NCBI RefSeq assembly: GCF_025665335.1
Contig: NZ_CP106869.1
Span: 832,501-896,500, forward strand
Length of the DNA stretch: 64,000 nucleotides
Origin: Xanthomonas sp. AM6
GTDB lineage: Bacteria > Pseudomonadota > Gammaproteobacteria > Xanthomonadales > Xanthomonadaceae
Reading direction: 5' to 3'
Shown here: positions 47,141 through 56,210 of the stretch, piece after piece
How positions within the stretch are numbered: the first letter of the stretch is position 1
How the letters are laid out: each line of letters opens with the position of its first letter
Position numbers and translations under genes: made by a program
The notes under the pieces: model-generated
Told to the model about the DNA's origin: nothing
Seen by the model: only the letters and a program-made list of their open reading frames with translations
Databases searched by the model: none

Positions 47141-48028
47141 TCAGTGCGGCCAGGCGAACTCGGCGACGACCGGGAAGTGGTCCGACGGCCAATGGCCCTG
47201 CGGGCGTGCGTCCAGCGTGGCGAAACGCGTCGCGCGCAGCCCGCGCGACAGGATCCAGTCGATGCGCCGGTCCGGATGGCCGGTGAAGTCATGGAAGGTC
47301 GCCTGCGGCCCTTGCGGCTGCGGCGCCTGCGCGCGCGCGTCGGCCAGCGCCGGGACCAGGGTGCGGTAGGTGGGCGAATCGGGCGCGGTGTTGAAGTCGC
47401 CGGTGAGCACCACCGGCACGTCGGCGGGCAAGGCCTGCAGCCGCGCGAGGATCAACGCGGCGCCCTTGGCGCGCGCCGCCTCGTCCTCGTCGCGATACGG
47501 CAGGTGGGTGTCGAACAGGTAGAAGCGGCGGCCGTCGGCGATGCGCTCGAACAGCCCCCAGTTCACCATGCGCGGCAGCGGGTGGCCCCAGCTGATGCTG
47601 CCGACCACCGCCGGCGTGTCCGACAGCCAGAAGTCGCCCGAGTCCACCAGCTTCAACCGGCGGCTGTCGTAGAACACGCCCATGCGCTCGCCGTCCTCGC
47701 TGCCGTCGCGGCTGCGGCCGAACCAGCGGTAGTCGGGCAACTGCGCGGCCAGGTAGTCGGCCTGCAGCTTGACCAGTTCCTGGGTGCCGAACACGTCCGG
47801 ATGCTGGGTGCGGATCAGTTCAGCCATCGCGCTGCGGCGGATCTCCCAGCGCTTGTCGCCGTCCTTGTCCACCGGCACGCGCACGTTGAAGCTCATCACC
47901 TTCAGCGGCGCCGCTGCCGGCGCGGCGCTGGCCGGGAGTGCGAGGCAGGCGGCGAACAGCGCCATGGCGAACGCGAGCGCCACGGCGCGGGCGCGGGAAG
48001 AGAGCGGGAACGTCGGCATCGGCAACAT
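47141..48028 (-). CDS. endonuclease/exonuclease/phosphatase family protein, secreted
   Basis: 295 aa from 48028 (a second ATG nine nt later is possible). The signal peptide ends PASAAP. EEP-fold motifs: KVMSFNVRV, the metal-binding Glu in FGTQELVKLQ, DTHLPYRD, TGDFNTAPDSP and the terminal SDHFPVVA with catalytic His. Closest in style to secreted phosphodiesterases of the YafD/sphingomyelinase-like type. Substrate (phospholipid, nucleic acid or inositol phosphate) not determined. Confidence 0.87.
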   Translation of the reverse strand: MLPMPTFPLSSRARAVALAFAMALFAACLALPASAAPAAAPLKVMSFNVRVPVDKDGDKRWEIRRSAMAELIRTQHPDVFGTQELVKLQADYLAAQLPDYRWFGRSRDGSEDGERMGVFYDSRRLKLVDSGDFWLSDTPAVVGSISWGHPLPRMVNWGLFERIADGRRFYLFDTHLPYRDEDEAARAKGAALILARLQALPADVPVVLTGDFNTAPDSPTYRTLVPALADARAQAPQPQGPQATFHDFTGHPDRRIDWILSRGLRATRFATLDARPQGHWPSDHFPVVAEFAWPH

Positions 48029-48267
48029 GTCTCTGGCAAAGGGAAGTGGTGCGAGCGGCGATGGTGCCATAGGCATCGTCCGGGCTCGGCATGCAGCGCA
48101 GCGGCGGCATCGCGACACGCCGGCGCGCATGGTCGCTCGCGCAGCGCTACACGATCATGACCGGGCGGTGCGTGCTGGGCAGCCGCATGTGCAGGCGCAA
48201 CGCCCCGCACGTCGAGCGCATGCGGCGAACACGCGGCTGCATGCCGCGCGCGCCGCGCCGGCGAACG

Positions 48268-48651
48268 TCAGTCCCAGGTGTTGGGCGGCGCACCGGCGGC
48301 GGGATCGCGCATCTTGACCACGCAGAAGCGATGCCCGGTCGGCGCTTCCATCACCCACCAGCGCTTGACGAAGCCGATCCGGCGCGCGCCCAGGCCCTCC
48401 AGGCGCGCGACCTCGGCCTCGATGTCGTCGCTCTCGATGTCCAGGTGCACGCGCGAGGCGTGATCGACGCGTTGCACCTCCACCTGCAGGCCCGCGGGCG
48501 CGCCCTCCAATGCCGCGTATTCGGCGCCGAGTTCGGAATAGCCCGCCGCGGCGGAATAGCCCAGCGCCGCGCTCCAGAAGCGCGCGGCGGTGTCGGCGTC
48601 GGTGTCCTGGCAATCGATGATGAATCCGGCAAGACGGCTGCGGTGGGGCAT
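48268..48651 (-). CDS. VOC (glyoxalase-like) family protein
   Basis: 127 aa, start at 48651 preceded by CAGGAGCG. Two betaalphabetabetabeta modules of the vicinal-oxygen-chelate fold, with RLAGFIIDCQDTDADTAARFW at the front and GHRFCVVKM at the end, as in glyoxalase/bleomycin-resistance-type small proteins. His and Glu residues that could bind metal are present (VHLDIE). Specific function unknown. Confidence 0.83.
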   Translation of the reverse strand: MPHRSRLAGFIIDCQDTDADTAARFWSAALGYSAAAGYSELGAEYAALEGAPAGLQVEVQRVDHASRVHLDIESDDIEAEVARLEGLGARRIGFVKRWWVMEAPTGHRFCVVKMRDPAAGAPPNTWD

Positions 48652-48880
48652 GGTCGCGCGCTCCTGTTCGGGGGCCACGAGGCTAGCGCGATCGCGCGCG
48701 CCGCGCGCGCTGCAACGCAGCGGCCCTCGGCTGCGAGACGGACGCGGCGCAGCGTGCGGCATGTGCGCCATCGATGGGCGGGCCACGCCGCGCCACTTGA
48801 CGCCTTCGCGCATCGGCGTAGCATTTGCGCCACGCCAAGGGATAGACCCGCGGCGACCCCAATCACCGTGAGGGATGCTC

Positions 48881-49930
48881 ATGGAGTACGACTATCTTGT
48901 GTTCATCGGGCGCTTCGAGCCCTTCCACAACGGCCACGCCGCCGTTGCCCGCCACGCCCTGGCGCGTGCGCAGAAGCTCATCTTCCTGATCGGCTCGGCC
49001 GATACCCCGCGCACCATCCGCAATCCGTGGACCGTGGCCGAACGCAGCGTGATGATCCAGGCCGCGCTCGACGGCGCCGGCGAGCGCCTGATCCTGCGCC
49101 CGCTGCGCGACCATCTGTACAACGAGAGCCAGTGGATCGCCGCGGTGCAGTCGGCGGTGGCCGAGGCGGTGCGCGCCGACGGCGGCGGTGCCGAGGCGCG
49201 CATCGGCCTGGTCGGCATGGACAAGGACGCCAGCAGCTACTACCTGCGCGAATTCCCGCAATGGCCGCTGGTCGACGTGCAGCACACCGAGACGCTGTCG
49301 GCGACCGAATTGCGCCGCTACCTGTTCGAGGCCGGCAGCATCGATTTCCACGGCGCGCTGCTGATGCTGCGCGGCAACGTGCCGGCGCCGGTGTTCGACA
49401 TGCTCGAGGCGTTCCGCAAGAGCTCGCCCTCGTACGCGGAGCTGCTCGCCGAGTACCAGTTCATCGAGCAGTACCGCGCGGCCTGGAAGGAGGCGCCGTA
49501 TCCGCCGACCTTCGTCACCGCCGATGCGGTGGTGGTGCATTCGGGCCACGTGCTGCTGGTGCGGCGCCGCGCCGCGCCGGGCAAGGGCCTGTGGGCGCTG
49601 CCGGGCGGCTTCGTCGGCCAGCACGAGAGCATCCTCGACGCCTGCCTGCGCGAACTGCGCGAGGAGACCCGGCTGAAGATCCCGGTACCGGTGCTGAAGG
49701 GCTCGCTGAAGAACCGCCACGTGTTCGACCACCCCGAGCGCAGCCTGCGCGGGCGCACCATCACCCATGGGTTCCACTTCGAGTTCACCTTCGGCGAGCT
49801 GCCCGAGGTGCGCGGCGGCGACGACGCCGACAAGGCGCGCTGGATCCCGGTCAGCGAAGTGCTGGGGATGGGCCCGAAACTGTTCGAAGACCACCTGCAC
49901 CTGCTCGAATTCTTCCTGGGCCGCGGTTGA
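48881..49930 (+). CDS. bifunctional NMN adenylyltransferase / Nudix hydrolase
   Basis: 349 aa. The ATG at 48881 has GAGGG six nt upstream; an ATG at 48875 is less well placed. N-terminal half: nucleotidylyltransferase with GRFEPFHNGH and TLSATELRRYL (the ISxT/R-like motif). C-terminal half (about 205-349): Nudix domain with box GGFVGQHESILDACLRELRE followed by ET. Architecture matches NadM-Nudix enzymes known from Synechocystis and Francisella, which make NAD from NMN; the Nudix part may act on ADP-ribose. Followed after 63 nt by nadV, so the pair converts nicotinamide to NAD. Confidence 0.93.
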   Translation: MEYDYLVFIGRFEPFHNGHAAVARHALARAQKLIFLIGSADTPRTIRNPWTVAERSVMIQAALDGAGERLILRPLRDHLYNESQWIAAVQSAVAEAVRADGGGAEARIGLVGMDKDASSYYLREFPQWPLVDVQHTETLSATELRRYLFEAGSIDFHGALLMLRGNVPAPVFDMLEAFRKSSPSYAELLAEYQFIEQYRAAWKEAPYPPTFVTADAVVVHSGHVLLVRRRAAPGKGLWALPGGFVGQHESILDACLRELREETRLKIPVPVLKGSLKNRHVFDHPERSLRGRTITHGFHFEFTFGELPEVRGGDDADKARWIPVSEVLGMGPKLFEDHLHLLEFFLGRG

Positions 49931-49993
49931 CCGCGGCCTGCCCCGGCCGGCGGACAGACCGCTGGCTTTCCCTGACGCGAAGGAGCTTCCGTC

Positions 49994-51418
49994 ATGCAAT
50001 GCCTGAACAACCTGCTGCTCAACACCGATAGCTACAAGGCCAGCCACTGGCTGCAATATCCGGCCGGTACCGACGCCACGTTCTTCTACGTGGAATCGCG
50101 CGGCGGCGTCTACGACCGTACCGTGTTCTTCGGCCTGCAGGCCATCCTCAAGGAAGCGCTGGGCCGCGCCATCACCCATGCCGACGTCGACGAGGCGCGC
50201 GACCTGTTCGCCGCGCACGGCGAGCCGTTCAACGAGGCCGGCTGGCGCGACATCGTCGACCGCCTCGGCGGGCAGCTGCCGATCCGCATCCGCGCCGTGC
50301 CCGAGGGCAGCGTGGTGCCGACCCACAACGCGCTGATGACCATCGAGTCCACCGACGCGCAGGCCTACTGGGTGCCCTCGTACCTGGAAACGCTGCTGCT
50401 GCGCATCTGGTATCCGGTCACCGTGGCCACGGTCAGCTGGCACGCCAAGCAGACCATCCGCCAGTTCCTGGAGCGCACCAGCGACGACCCGGAAGGGCAG
50501 CTGCCGTTCAAGCTGCACGACTTCGGCGCGCGCGGCGTGTCCAGCCTGGAGTCGGCGGCGATCGGCGGCGCCGCGCACCTGGTCAATTTCCTCGGCACCG
50601 ATACCGTGTCCGGGCTGCTGCTGGCGCGCGCGCACTACCACGAGCCGATGGCCGGCTACTCGATCCCCGCCGCCGAGCACAGCACCATCACCAGCTGGGG
50701 CCGCGCGCGCGAGGTGGACGCGTACCGCAACATGCTCAGGCAGTTCGGCAAGCCCGGCGGCATCGTCGCGGTGGTGTCCGACAGCTACGACATCTTCCAC
50801 GCGATCCGCGAGCACTGGGGCACCACGCTGCGCGAGGAGGTGATCGCCTCCGGCGCCACCGTGGTGATCCGCCCCGATTCCGGCGACCCGGTGGCGGTGG
50901 TGCACCAGTGCCTGGAACTGCTCGACGAGGCCTTCGGCCACAGCGTCAACGGCAGGGGCTACAAGGTGCTCAACCACGTGCGCGTGATCCAGGGCGACGG
51001 GGTCAACCCGACCAGCATCCGCGCCATCCTGGAGCGCGTCACCAGCGCCGGCTATGCCACCGACAACGTCGCCTTCGGCATGGGCGGCGCGCTGCTGCAG
51101 CGGCTGGACCGCGACACGCAGAAGTTCGCGCTGAAGTGCTCGGCCGCGCGCGTGGACGGCGAGTGGATCGACGTCTACAAGGATCCGGTGACCGACAAGG
51201 GCAAGCTCAGCAAGCGCGGGCGCATGAGCCTGCTGCGCCATCGCGAGTACGGCGGCTACCGCACCGAGCCGGTGCCGGCCAGCGCGGCGTCGCTGGACGC
51301 GGTGGCGCGGCCTGCCGGCTACGACGATGCGATGGTCACGGTATGGGAGAACGGCCGCCTGCTGCACGACTGGAGCTTCGCGCAAGTGCGCGAGCGCGCG
51401 AACGCGGCGCGCCTGTAG
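49994..51418 (+). CDS. nadV: nicotinamide phosphoribosyltransferase
   Basis: 474 aa. LLLNTDSYKASHWLQYP at the N-terminus, HDFGARGVSSLESAAIGGAA, the active-site AAEHSTITSWGR and VIRPDSGDPV are signatures of NAMPT/NadV rather than NAPRT. Makes NMN from nicotinamide and PRPP. AAGGAGC precedes the start. Together with the upstream NadM-Nudix gene it forms the deamidation-free NAD salvage route, also found in some phages. Its stop is 8 nt before the radical SAM gene start. Confidence 0.95.
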   Translation: MQCLNNLLLNTDSYKASHWLQYPAGTDATFFYVESRGGVYDRTVFFGLQAILKEALGRAITHADVDEARDLFAAHGEPFNEAGWRDIVDRLGGQLPIRIRAVPEGSVVPTHNALMTIESTDAQAYWVPSYLETLLLRIWYPVTVATVSWHAKQTIRQFLERTSDDPEGQLPFKLHDFGARGVSSLESAAIGGAAHLVNFLGTDTVSGLLLARAHYHEPMAGYSIPAAEHSTITSWGRAREVDAYRNMLRQFGKPGGIVAVVSDSYDIFHAIREHWGTTLREEVIASGATVVIRPDSGDPVAVVHQCLELLDEAFGHSVNGRGYKVLNHVRVIQGDGVNPTSIRAILERVTSAGYATDNVAFGMGGALLQRLDRDTQKFALKCSAARVDGEWIDVYKDPVTDKGKLSKRGRMSLLRHREYGGYRTEPVPASAASLDAVARPAGYDDAMVTVWENGRLLHDWSFAQVRERANAARL

Positions 51419-51426
51419 GTGCGGCG

Positions 51427-52533
51427 ATGGACGCGCGCATGGAGTTCGCGCCGCCGCTGAGCGGCGCCTCGCCGCTGTTCGCCGCGCTGCGTGCCGGCAT
51501 GCCGCACCTGGAATGGCGGGTGCCGGCCGGCGACGATGCCGCACGCTGGCGCGTGCAGCGCATCGGCGGGCGCGACTACCGCGTCGCGCAGCCGGTCACC
51601 TTCACCCCGTACGCATCGGTGCGGCCGTGTTCGGCGCGCTGCCGTTTCTGTTCGGAGACCCTGCGCCCGCACGCCGGCGGCACCGCGGCGGCCAGCCTGC
51701 GGCCGCCGCCGGACTATTTCGCGATGCTGCGCGATGGGCTGGCGCAGCTGCACGGCCTGCCGCTGTCGCATTCGCTGTCGGGGCTGGAGATGACCGACGA
51801 CGAGGAATGGTTCGTGCAGTTGCTGGAGACCTTGAGCGCCGCCGAACGCGACGGGCTGCTGGTCGAGCAGCGGGTGCTGTACAGCAACGGCGCCGGCTTC
51901 GCCCGCGGCCGCGGCGATGCGCTGCTGGACGCGCTGCAACGCTTCCGGCTGTCGTGGGTGGAACTGTCGCGGCACCATCCGCAGCAGGCCGGCAACGACG
52001 CGATCATGCGTTTCCGCGATGGCGAGGCGATCGCCGACGCGCAGGTGTTCGTCGCCACCGCGCGGCGCATCGCCGCGGCGCTGCCGCTGCGCCTGGTGTG
52101 CATCCTGCAGCACGGCGGCATCGCCGATGCCGACGGCGTCGCCGGCTATCTGCGCTGGGCCCGCGCGTGCGGCGCACGCACGGTGATCTTCCGCGAGTTC
52201 TCGCGGCTGGGCGACGGCTACCGCGCCACCGGCACCCAGCGCTACCTGGCGCAGGCGCGGGTCGGCGTGGAGCAGGTGCTGGCCGCATGCATGGCCACGC
52301 CGTGGTGGCGCACGCTGCGGCCGCTGCAGATCACCGAGGGCTATTACTTCTGGAACCTGCGCATGGCCACCGACGACGGCATGGAGCTGGTGTTCGAGAG
52401 TTCCGACTACGGCGCGATGCAGGCGCGCCACGACAGCGGCGACATCTACAAGCTGGTGTTCTTCGCCGACGGCCGGCTGTGCGCGGGCTGGCAGCCGGAC
52501 CGCGATCTGCTGTGGCAGGCCGCGCATGGATAG
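51427..52533 (+). CDS. radical SAM superfamily protein, unknown function
   Basis: 368 aa. C68-SAR-C72-RF-C75 is the canonical CX3CX2C iron-sulfur cluster motif, followed by a TIM-barrel-like region. Only one Cys triad is obvious, so no auxiliary cluster is evident. I do not recognise a characterised subfamily. Starts 8 nt after nadV and its 3' end overlaps the methyltransferase gene by 8 nt, so it is part of the same transcription unit; it may act on a nucleoside, nucleotide or nucleic acid, which is inference from context only. Confidence 0.85.
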   Translation: MDARMEFAPPLSGASPLFAALRAGMPHLEWRVPAGDDAARWRVQRIGGRDYRVAQPVTFTPYASVRPCSARCRFCSETLRPHAGGTAAASLRPPPDYFAMLRDGLAQLHGLPLSHSLSGLEMTDDEEWFVQLLETLSAAERDGLLVEQRVLYSNGAGFARGRGDALLDALQRFRLSWVELSRHHPQQAGNDAIMRFRDGEAIADAQVFVATARRIAAALPLRLVCILQHGGIADADGVAGYLRWARACGARTVIFREFSRLGDGYRATGTQRYLAQARVGVEQVLAACMATPWWRTLRPLQITEGYYFWNLRMATDDGMELVFESSDYGAMQARHDSGDIYKLVFFADGRLCAGWQPDRDLLWQAAHG

Positions 52534-53590
52534 CCGCAGCTGGTGGACGCCGCCGCCGGACCCGCCCGCGCACCGGCTGCCCGATGACCTGCGCCAGCGC
52601 GATCCGCTGGGCGCGCGCGACTGCGGCTGGGTCAGCCAGATGCGCCCGTTCGTGCGCCAGTTCAGCGCGCCCGATGCCTGCGTGCTGGATCCGTTCTGCG
52701 GTTTCGGCAGCACCTTGCTCGCCGCCGCGCTGGAAGGCCGGCGCGGGCTGGGGCTGGAGATCGACGCGGCGCGCGCGGCGCTGGCGCGCGAGCGGCTGCA
52801 GCGGCTCGGGCTGGCGGCGCAGGTGCGGGTCGGCGCGCTGCCGCAGCTGGCGCTGGAGGCGCCGGTGGACCTGTGCCTGACCAACGTGCCGTACTTCGGC
52901 TGCGCCTGGCCGGGCGCGGCGACGCCGGGCCAACTCTACGCCAGCACCGACTACGCGGCCTATCTGCACGGCCTGCGCGCGGTATTTCACGCGGTGCGCC
53001 GCAGCCTGCGCGAGGACGGATTCTGCATCGCGATGGTCGAGAACGTCGAACTGGACGGCGTGTTCGTGCCGCAGGCCTGGGACCTGGCGCGGGTGCTCGG
53101 CAGCCTGTTCGTGCCCTGCGCCGAGCGCGTGCTGTGCTACCCGCGCAACGGCGCGCAGCCGCTGGCGCCCGGCCAGACGCGCAGCGACCGCAGCCACGAG
53201 TACGCGTTGATCTTCCAGAAACGGCGCGAGCCGATCGACCTGGCCGGCACCGCGCAGCTGCTCGCCGCGCTGCGCACGGAGGGGTTCGATTACGCCTTGT
53301 ACGGCAGCTACCCGGCCTGGCTGGCCGACCCGGCCGCGGCCGCGCGCCTGCCCGGCGACGTGGACCTGCTGCTGCCGCGCGATCCGGGCCAGCTGCAGCG
53401 GCTGCTGGACTGGCTGCGCGCGCGCGGCTTCGCGCTGAGCCTGTGGGGCGAGCCGCTGGCGGCGCCGCCGACGCTGGCCGCGCTCGATGCCCACCACTAC
53501 CTGCGCGCCGAACGCCGCGACCGCGGCGGCGGCCTGCTGCGGGTGGACCTGTCGCTGCGGCCGCCGCCCGGCCCGCTAACCGCCGGATGA
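52526..53590 (+). CDS. methyltransferase fused to nucleotidyltransferase-like domain
   Basis: 354 aa. Residues ~25-230: class I methyltransferase with SAM motif D55-PFCGFGST and, later, T119-N-V-P122-Y-F, a variant of the (N/D)PPY motif of N-methylating DNA/RNA enzymes. Residues ~245-350: a minimal nucleotidyltransferase pattern with YGSYPAWL, then D278-V-D280-LLLP and a third acidic strand R-V-D341. Order (SAM motif before PPY) is that of gamma-type or RNA guanine/adenine methylases. Start overlaps the radical SAM gene. Target unknown. Confidence 0.8.
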   Translation: MDSRSWWTPPPDPPAHRLPDDLRQRDPLGARDCGWVSQMRPFVRQFSAPDACVLDPFCGFGSTLLAAALEGRRGLGLEIDAARAALARERLQRLGLAAQVRVGALPQLALEAPVDLCLTNVPYFGCAWPGAATPGQLYASTDYAAYLHGLRAVFHAVRRSLREDGFCIAMVENVELDGVFVPQAWDLARVLGSLFVPCAERVLCYPRNGAQPLAPGQTRSDRSHEYALIFQKRREPIDLAGTAQLLAALRTEGFDYALYGSYPAWLADPAAAARLPGDVDLLLPRDPGQLQRLLDWLRARGFALSLWGEPLAAPPTLAALDAHHYLRAERRDRGGGLLRVDLSLRPPPGPLTAG

Positions 53591-53667
53591 GCGCCGGCGG
53601 CGGCATCAAGGCCGCCTCGACACGCTTGCGGCTATCCTTGGCCGGTTCCTTCCTTCGGTCCACGGCC

Positions 53668-54375
53668 ATGTCCGCTTCCTCCAACGTCCTCGCCCTTCCT
53701 GCGCTGCTGCTGGTCGCGATCGGCCTGAGCGGCTGCTTCGCCCGCAAGCAGGACAACCTGGTGAAGGAGACCTTCAACTCCGACAACACCTATTCGCGCA
53801 GCTATCCGGTGCAGCCGGCGCAGGCCTGCGAATCGGCGCGGCGCACCTTGCTGAGCCAGGGCTACGTGGTGTCCAAGGCCACCGCCGATGCGGTGGAAGG
53901 CACCAAGAACTTTCAGCCCAACCAGGATTCGCACGAGCAGCTGGAATTGCGCGTGTCGTGCGTGGCGCACGGCCAGGACGAATCGTGGGTGTTCGTCAGC
54001 GCGCTGCAGGACCGCTATGCGTTGAAGAAGAGCGCCAACTCGGCCAGCGTCGGGGTCGGCGTGCTCGGCTCGGTGTCGCTGCCGGTCGGCAGCAGCGACG
54101 ATTCGCTGGTGCGCGTGGCCAGCAGCACGGTGCAGGACGGCGATTTCTACAAGCGCTTCTTCGAACGCATGGCGCAGTACCTGCCCAAGTCCAAGCCGGC
54201 CGCGGCCGAGCCGCCAGCGCCGGCGGCGGCGCCCAAGTCCGAACCCGAGCCCGCCGCGGCAGCGCCGGCACCTGCGCCTGCGGCGCCCGCGCCGATGCCG
54301 CACCCGGCCGAAGCGACGCCTGCGCCTGCTGCGCCGGTTGCGCCGGTGGCAGGCGACGGCACCACGCCGCGTTGA
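53668..54375 (+). CDS. DUF2242 family lipoprotein
   Basis: 235 aa. Lipoprotein signal (IGLSGC, Cys23), then the DUF2242 core with YSRSYPVQPAQACESARR, KNFQPNQDSHEQLELRV and ALKKSANSASVGVGVLGSVS. The last ~60 residues are a Pro/Ala-rich tail. Family function unknown; probably an outer-membrane or periplasmic lipoprotein. Single gene; 77 nt after the methyltransferase gene, with no obvious terminator between. Confidence 0.85.
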   Translation: MSASSNVLALPALLLVAIGLSGCFARKQDNLVKETFNSDNTYSRSYPVQPAQACESARRTLLSQGYVVSKATADAVEGTKNFQPNQDSHEQLELRVSCVAHGQDESWVFVSALQDRYALKKSANSASVGVGVLGSVSLPVGSSDDSLVRVASSTVQDGDFYKRFFERMAQYLPKSKPAAAEPPAPAAAPKSEPEPAAAAPAPAPAAPAPMPHPAEATPAPAAPVAPVAGDGTTPR

Positions 54376-54517
54376 CCCCTGCGTTCATGCGCCGCTGCGG
54401 AAGCTGAATAGCGCGGTTTCGCTTCACGATCCATTCGCGAACGCGGTGCAAAGGTGGCGCCTGTCGGGAGCGCGATGCGTGCAAGCGCATCGGCTCCGCC
54501 ACCCAGGAGCAACCAGC

Positions 54518-54886
54518 ATGAACACTCTCAAATCCGCGTTGTGTCTCACCGTGCTCGCCGTCGCCACTGCCGCCGCGCCGCTGGCGCAGGCGCAGCGCCA
54601 CTACGGCCCGGAAGACGCCGGGCGCCGTTTCAGCGACGGCACCCGCGTGCACTGCAAGAAGGTCGCGGTGCAGAAGAACAGCACCGACCCCAATCGCATC
54701 GGCGGCACCCTGGCAGGCGCGGCGATCGGCGGCCTGCTCGGCAACCAGGTCGGCAAGGGCAACGGCAAGAAGCTGGCCACGGTCGGCGGCGCGGTCGCCG
54801 GCGGCGCCACCGGGCGCTACATCCAGGGCCAGCGCCAGCAGGCCAACGGCAACCGCCAGGTCGAGACCGTCTGCAAGCGCTATTGA
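54518..54886 (+). CDS. glycine-zipper 2TM domain protein
   Basis: 122 aa with signal peptide (AAAPLAQAQ) and a glycine zipper GGTLAGAAIGGLLGNQVGKG repeated as GGAVAGGATGRYIQG. This is the Rick_17kDa/SlyB-like outer-membrane-associated fold; it lacks a lipobox Cys. Two Cys (VHCKK, VCKRY) could form a disulfide. Likely a small envelope-structure or stress protein. AGGAGC precedes the start; strong terminator after. Confidence 0.88.
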   Translation: MNTLKSALCLTVLAVATAAAPLAQAQRHYGPEDAGRRFSDGTRVHCKKVAVQKNSTDPNRIGGTLAGAAIGGLLGNQVGKGNGKKLATVGGAVAGGATGRYIQGQRQQANGNRQVETVCKRY

Positions 54887-54927
54887 GGCCACGCCGCGAT
54901 CGGCCATCGCGGCGCAGCGCTCGCACA

Positions 54928-54966
54928 CAAAAACGCCCCGGCGGACAGCCTCCGCCGGGGCGTTTT
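54928..54966. terminator. bidirectional terminator
   Basis: AAAACGCCCCGGCGGA / TCCGCCGGGGCGTTTT: perfect 16-bp stem, 5-nt loop, with A-run on one side and T-run on the other. Confidence 0.92.
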
Positions 54967-55054
54967 GCATTGTTGCGGGATGCGATCGCATGTACAGAGC
55001 GCCGGGATGAGGCCAGGCGGCTCGCCTGCACTTGCCAGGCCATGACACGCTTTC

Positions 55055-55122
55055 GTAGGAGCGGCTTCCGCCGCGACAGGGTATTACCGGTAACGCCCGG
55101 TCGCGGCTGAAGCCGCTCCTAC
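55055..55122. repeat. family B inverted repeat
   Basis: Arms 55055-55077 (GTAGGAGCGGCTTCCGCCG...) and 55100-55122 pair over 23 bp with one mismatch; located at the 3' ends of two convergent genes, like the copy at 45275. Confidence 0.9.
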
Positions 55123-55141
55123 AGTCGCTTCGGTCGTGTGC

Positions 55142-56029
55142 CTATCCGATCACGGCACGCAGCGCTTCACCCAACTCCGGATGGCGGAACACATAGCCTT
55201 CCTGCTGCGCACGCGCCGGCAGCGCCCGCTGGCTGCCCAGCAGCAGGTCGGCCATCTCGCCGAAGGCCAGGCGCAGCGCCGCAGCCGGTGCCGGCAGCAG
55301 CGCCGGCCGGTGCAGGGCACGGCCCAGCTGTGCGGCGAAATCGGCATTGGTCGCCGGTGCCGGCGCGGTGGCGTTGTAGGCGCCGTCGCCGCCGTGCTGC
55401 AGCAGCCACAACAACAGGCCGACGTGATCGTCGCGATGGATCCAGCTCATCCATTGCCGGCCGTCGCCCATGCGCCCGCCCAGGCCGAGCCGGAACGGCG
55501 GCAGCATCCGCGCCAGCGCGCCGCCGTCGCGGCCCAGCACCACACCCGTCCGCACCAGGCTGGTCCGCACGCCCAGCGCCTGCGCGCGCAACGCCTCGGC
55601 TTCCCAGTCGCGGCACAGCTGTGCGGCGAAATCCGCGCCGGCCGCGCTGCGTTCGTCGAGCAGGTCGCCGCCGCGGTCGCCGTAGTAGCCGATCGCCGAG
55701 CCGGAGAGCAGGCAGGCGGGCCGCTGCGCGGCGTCCAGCTGCGCAATCCAGTCGATCAGTGCGCGGGTGGTGCCGATGCGCGAGGTGCGGAAGCGGCGCT
55801 TGCGGGTCTCGTTCCAGCGGCCCTCGCTCAGCGGCTCGCCGGCGAGATTGATCACCGCGTCCGCCGGCGCGGCGCCGTGCAGGTCTTCCAGCGCCTGGAT
55901 GCCCGGCAGCGCCTGCGTCGCGCGTGCCGCGTCGCGGCTGAGCACGCTGACCTGGTGCCCGGCCTGCAGCAGGGCAGGGCACAGTGCGCGGCCGATGAAT
56001 CCGGTGCCGCCGGTGACGAGCACATGCAT
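55142..56029 (-). CDS. TIGR01777 family epimerase (SDR)
   Basis: 295 aa. The start at 56029 begins MHVLVTGGTGFIGRAL, the NAD(P)-binding glycine motif. INLAGEPLSEGRW, SGSAIGYYGDRGG and the C-terminal LLGSQRALPARA...GYVFRHP are family-specific. These extended short-chain dehydrogenase-like proteins are found near cell-division or NAD-linked genes; activity not established. Upstream frame extension is a shadow. Confidence 0.9.
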   Translation of the reverse strand: MHVLVTGGTGFIGRALCPALLQAGHQVSVLSRDAARATQALPGIQALEDLHGAAPADAVINLAGEPLSEGRWNETRKRRFRTSRIGTTRALIDWIAQLDAAQRPACLLSGSAIGYYGDRGGDLLDERSAAGADFAAQLCRDWEAEALRAQALGVRTSLVRTGVVLGRDGGALARMLPPFRLGLGGRMGDGRQWMSWIHRDDHVGLLLWLLQHGGDGAYNATAPAPATNADFAAQLGRALHRPALLPAPAAALRLAFGEMADLLLGSQRALPARAQQEGYVFRHPELGEALRAVIG

Positions 56030-56210
56030 GACGCTGTTTTCCAGAAGCGGGAGCGGCAGTGTAGGGTTGGCCGGCATTGCAGCCGGGTGAACGCGCGCGC
56101 GGCGCGGCTTCGCGGTGCGTGCACGACGTGCGCGGCACGCTCCGCGTCCGCGCCCCGGCGCGCCGACCACTCTTCTCCGCCTGCCGTTTCGCATCTGCCA
56201 TGCTCGCGCC

